NCBI RefSeq assembly: GCF_001039355.2
Contig: NW_019776053.1
Span: forward strand, 97,737 to 127,614
DNA: 29,878 nt
Direction: 5' to 3'
DNA from: Lingula anatina
Taxonomy: Eukaryota; Brachiopoda; Lingulata; Lingulida; Lingulidae
In this document: one piece after another, positions 28,610 through 29,878 of the stretch
Numbering within the stretch: position 1 is the first letter of the stretch
Layout: each line of letters opens with the position of its first letter
Translations under genes and position numbers: made by a program
Notes under the pieces: generated by a model
Told to the model about the DNA's origin: nothing
Seen by the model: only the letters and a program-made list of their open reading frames with translations
Databases searched by the model: none

Positions 28610-29878
28610 ATAGTACTATAGTATTCATTCTGTGCATGGTTGTGTTGTCATTGTACATGTCAAAATTTATTGTGATCACTGTGTATGTCTGAATTGTGAC
28701 TGTGTTTGTTTGTAATGATTATCATTACTGTGTGTTTGCATTTATTGTGAGCAATGTTTATGTCAGTTTTGTCAGTCTATATGTTTTTAATCATTATTAT
28801 AACTGTGCATGCTGGTGTTGTTGCTGTAAGAACAGTTAATATTTCATGATTGTGTCATTACTGTTGGTGTTTGTATTTATTGTGAGCAATGTGTATCTCA
28901 GTTTAGTCACTCTATTTGTTTGTAAAAATTACTATTGCGCTGAATGATCATGCTGTCAATGAATGTCTATGTGTCTGTTTACACATGTATTCTGTTTGCT
29001 GTGTCTATACTGTATTTTCTGAATGTGTTTGTCTATATTGTGATGACTGTGTATGGCTGTGTTTTCACTCTTTTTCCTTGTGTTCATTCTCATTACGGTG
29101 CATGTTACTCTTGTCACTTCACATGTTAATATTTATTTTGATCACTGTATGATTATGTCGTAATTGTTTGTGTCTGCACATAATTGATTTGATTAATGTG
29201 AATGTTAGTGTTGTCACTCTTTGTGATTATATTTATTGTGAGCAATGTGTATGTCAGTTTTTTCAGTCTGTATGTTTTTAATCATTATTATAAATGTGCA
29301 TGTTGGTGTTGTTGCTGTAAGCATAGCTTATGTGTCTGTTTATACCCTGATTGCTGTTTCCATTCTGTTTTGTCATTGTCTGTGTTTGTATGTATATATA
29401 TAATGACAACGTTGTATGTTTGTATTTTCACTCCATTGATCACTGTGTATGTCTGTGCTATCACCTAATTAAATAGTGTTCATTCTGGTTACTGTGCATG
29501 GTTGTGTTGTCACTGTATATGTCAAAATTTATTCTGATCTCTGTTTATGTCTATATTGTGACTGTGTTTGTTTGCATTCATTTAAATTACCGTTCATGTT
29601 TGTGTCATTACTGTTGGTGTTTGTATTTATTGTAAGCAATGTGTATGTCAGATTTTGAACTCTATTTCTTTATAAACATTACTATTGTGCAATGATGGTG
29701 TTGTCAATGTGTGACTATCTGTCTATTTATATTCTGTTCTGAGAGAAAAAAAATGACATAAACATTGCTCACAATTAATATTCTAATTACAGTGCACATT
29801 ACTATTATCAATGTACATGTTTATATTTATTTTGAGAACTGTATGTTTCTGTCTATGTTTATGTTTGCCTTGTTACTA
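28610..29878 (+). repeat. T/G-rich degenerate satellite with higher-order copies
   Basis: Words such as tttattgtgagcaatgtgta, tgtgtttgttt and tcactgtgtatgtct recur throughout. Longer blocks are duplicated: 28740-28830 with 29230-29330 (about 490 apart), 28855-28985 with 29605-29730 (about 750 apart), and 28625-28720 with 29480-29570 (about 860 apart). The plus strand is poor in C and strongly T- and G-rich, so all plus frames give Val/Cys/Tyr/Leu-rich translations that look like membrane proteins but are not. The array runs off the window. Confidence 0.85.

Noticed and set aside
28916-29658. Cys/Val/Leu-rich frames resembling membrane proteins
   Set aside because: They come from the T/G-rich satellite; several frames of the same strand look alike.
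1-29878. tRNA, rRNA or CRISPR array
   Set aside because: No T-loop-like ttcga motif sits in a foldable tRNA context, no rRNA signature was seen, and the short tandem arrays have no repeat-spacer structure.

Overview
This is a window of AT-rich, intron-dominated animal nuclear DNA. Exons are tiny and have canonical GT/AG borders, introns are kilobases long, and the rest is minisatellites, small terminal-inverted-repeat (TIR) elements and runs of N. The repeat style suggests a marine invertebrate (mollusc, brachiopod, hemichordate or echinoderm), but nothing here fixes the taxon. No bacterial gene, operon, CRISPR array, tRNA or rRNA was seen.

The one gene recognised with certainty is the C-terminal part of UDP-glucose:glycoprotein glucosyltransferase (UGGT), the ER folding sensor that re-glucosylates misfolded glycoproteins. 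It runs on the + strand from about 3689 to 25219. Exons lie at 3689-3774, 4103-4187, 4914-4998, 8778-8921 (damaged), 9342-9438, 9755-9811, 11576-11636, 19133-19292 and 25188-25219. The last exon ends in the ER-retrieval signal RDEL. As assembled the copy cannot encode an active enzyme. It has two in-frame stops (3737, 8846), a deletion or fusion inside the first catalytic exon, a phase mismatch before 9342, and no exon for the conserved block carrying the NLDQDLPN motif. It is either an unprocessed pseudogene or a mosaic of alleles or paralogues joined in assembly. Contig joins at 17043-17293, 18526 and 20460 support at least some mosaicism.

Three weaker gene models are proposed from matched splice sites and phase. 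They are a four-exon minus-strand gene of 64 aa (1954-2604), a three-exon minus-strand model of 72 aa ending in KKKK (6935-7384), and a plus-strand terminal exon with a 168-codon open frame (27201-27840). None is recognised. An acidic minus-strand tail (1662-1754) and a coding-like stretch with one stop (1197-1499) are also noted.

The rest is repeats. 1-960: inverted and tandem ~190-bp units. 4.6-5.6 kb: two minisatellites in UGGT introns. 8197-8534 and 13278-13937: TTAA-flanked TIR elements sharing a 26-bp perfect palindrome. 10.5-11.1 kb: a fold-back element and a 54-bp minisatellite hosting a MITE. 11.9-15.7 kb: higher-order tandem repeats. 16093-18066: a TA-flanked TIR element holding the assembly gap. 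19364-24504: a large fold-back element of ~370-bp units. 25.2 and 28.4 kb: two copies of another small element. 28.6 kb to the end: a strand-asymmetric T/G-rich degenerate satellite. The most interesting new-looking object is the fold-back element, whose units carry clustered AGGTCA half-sites.
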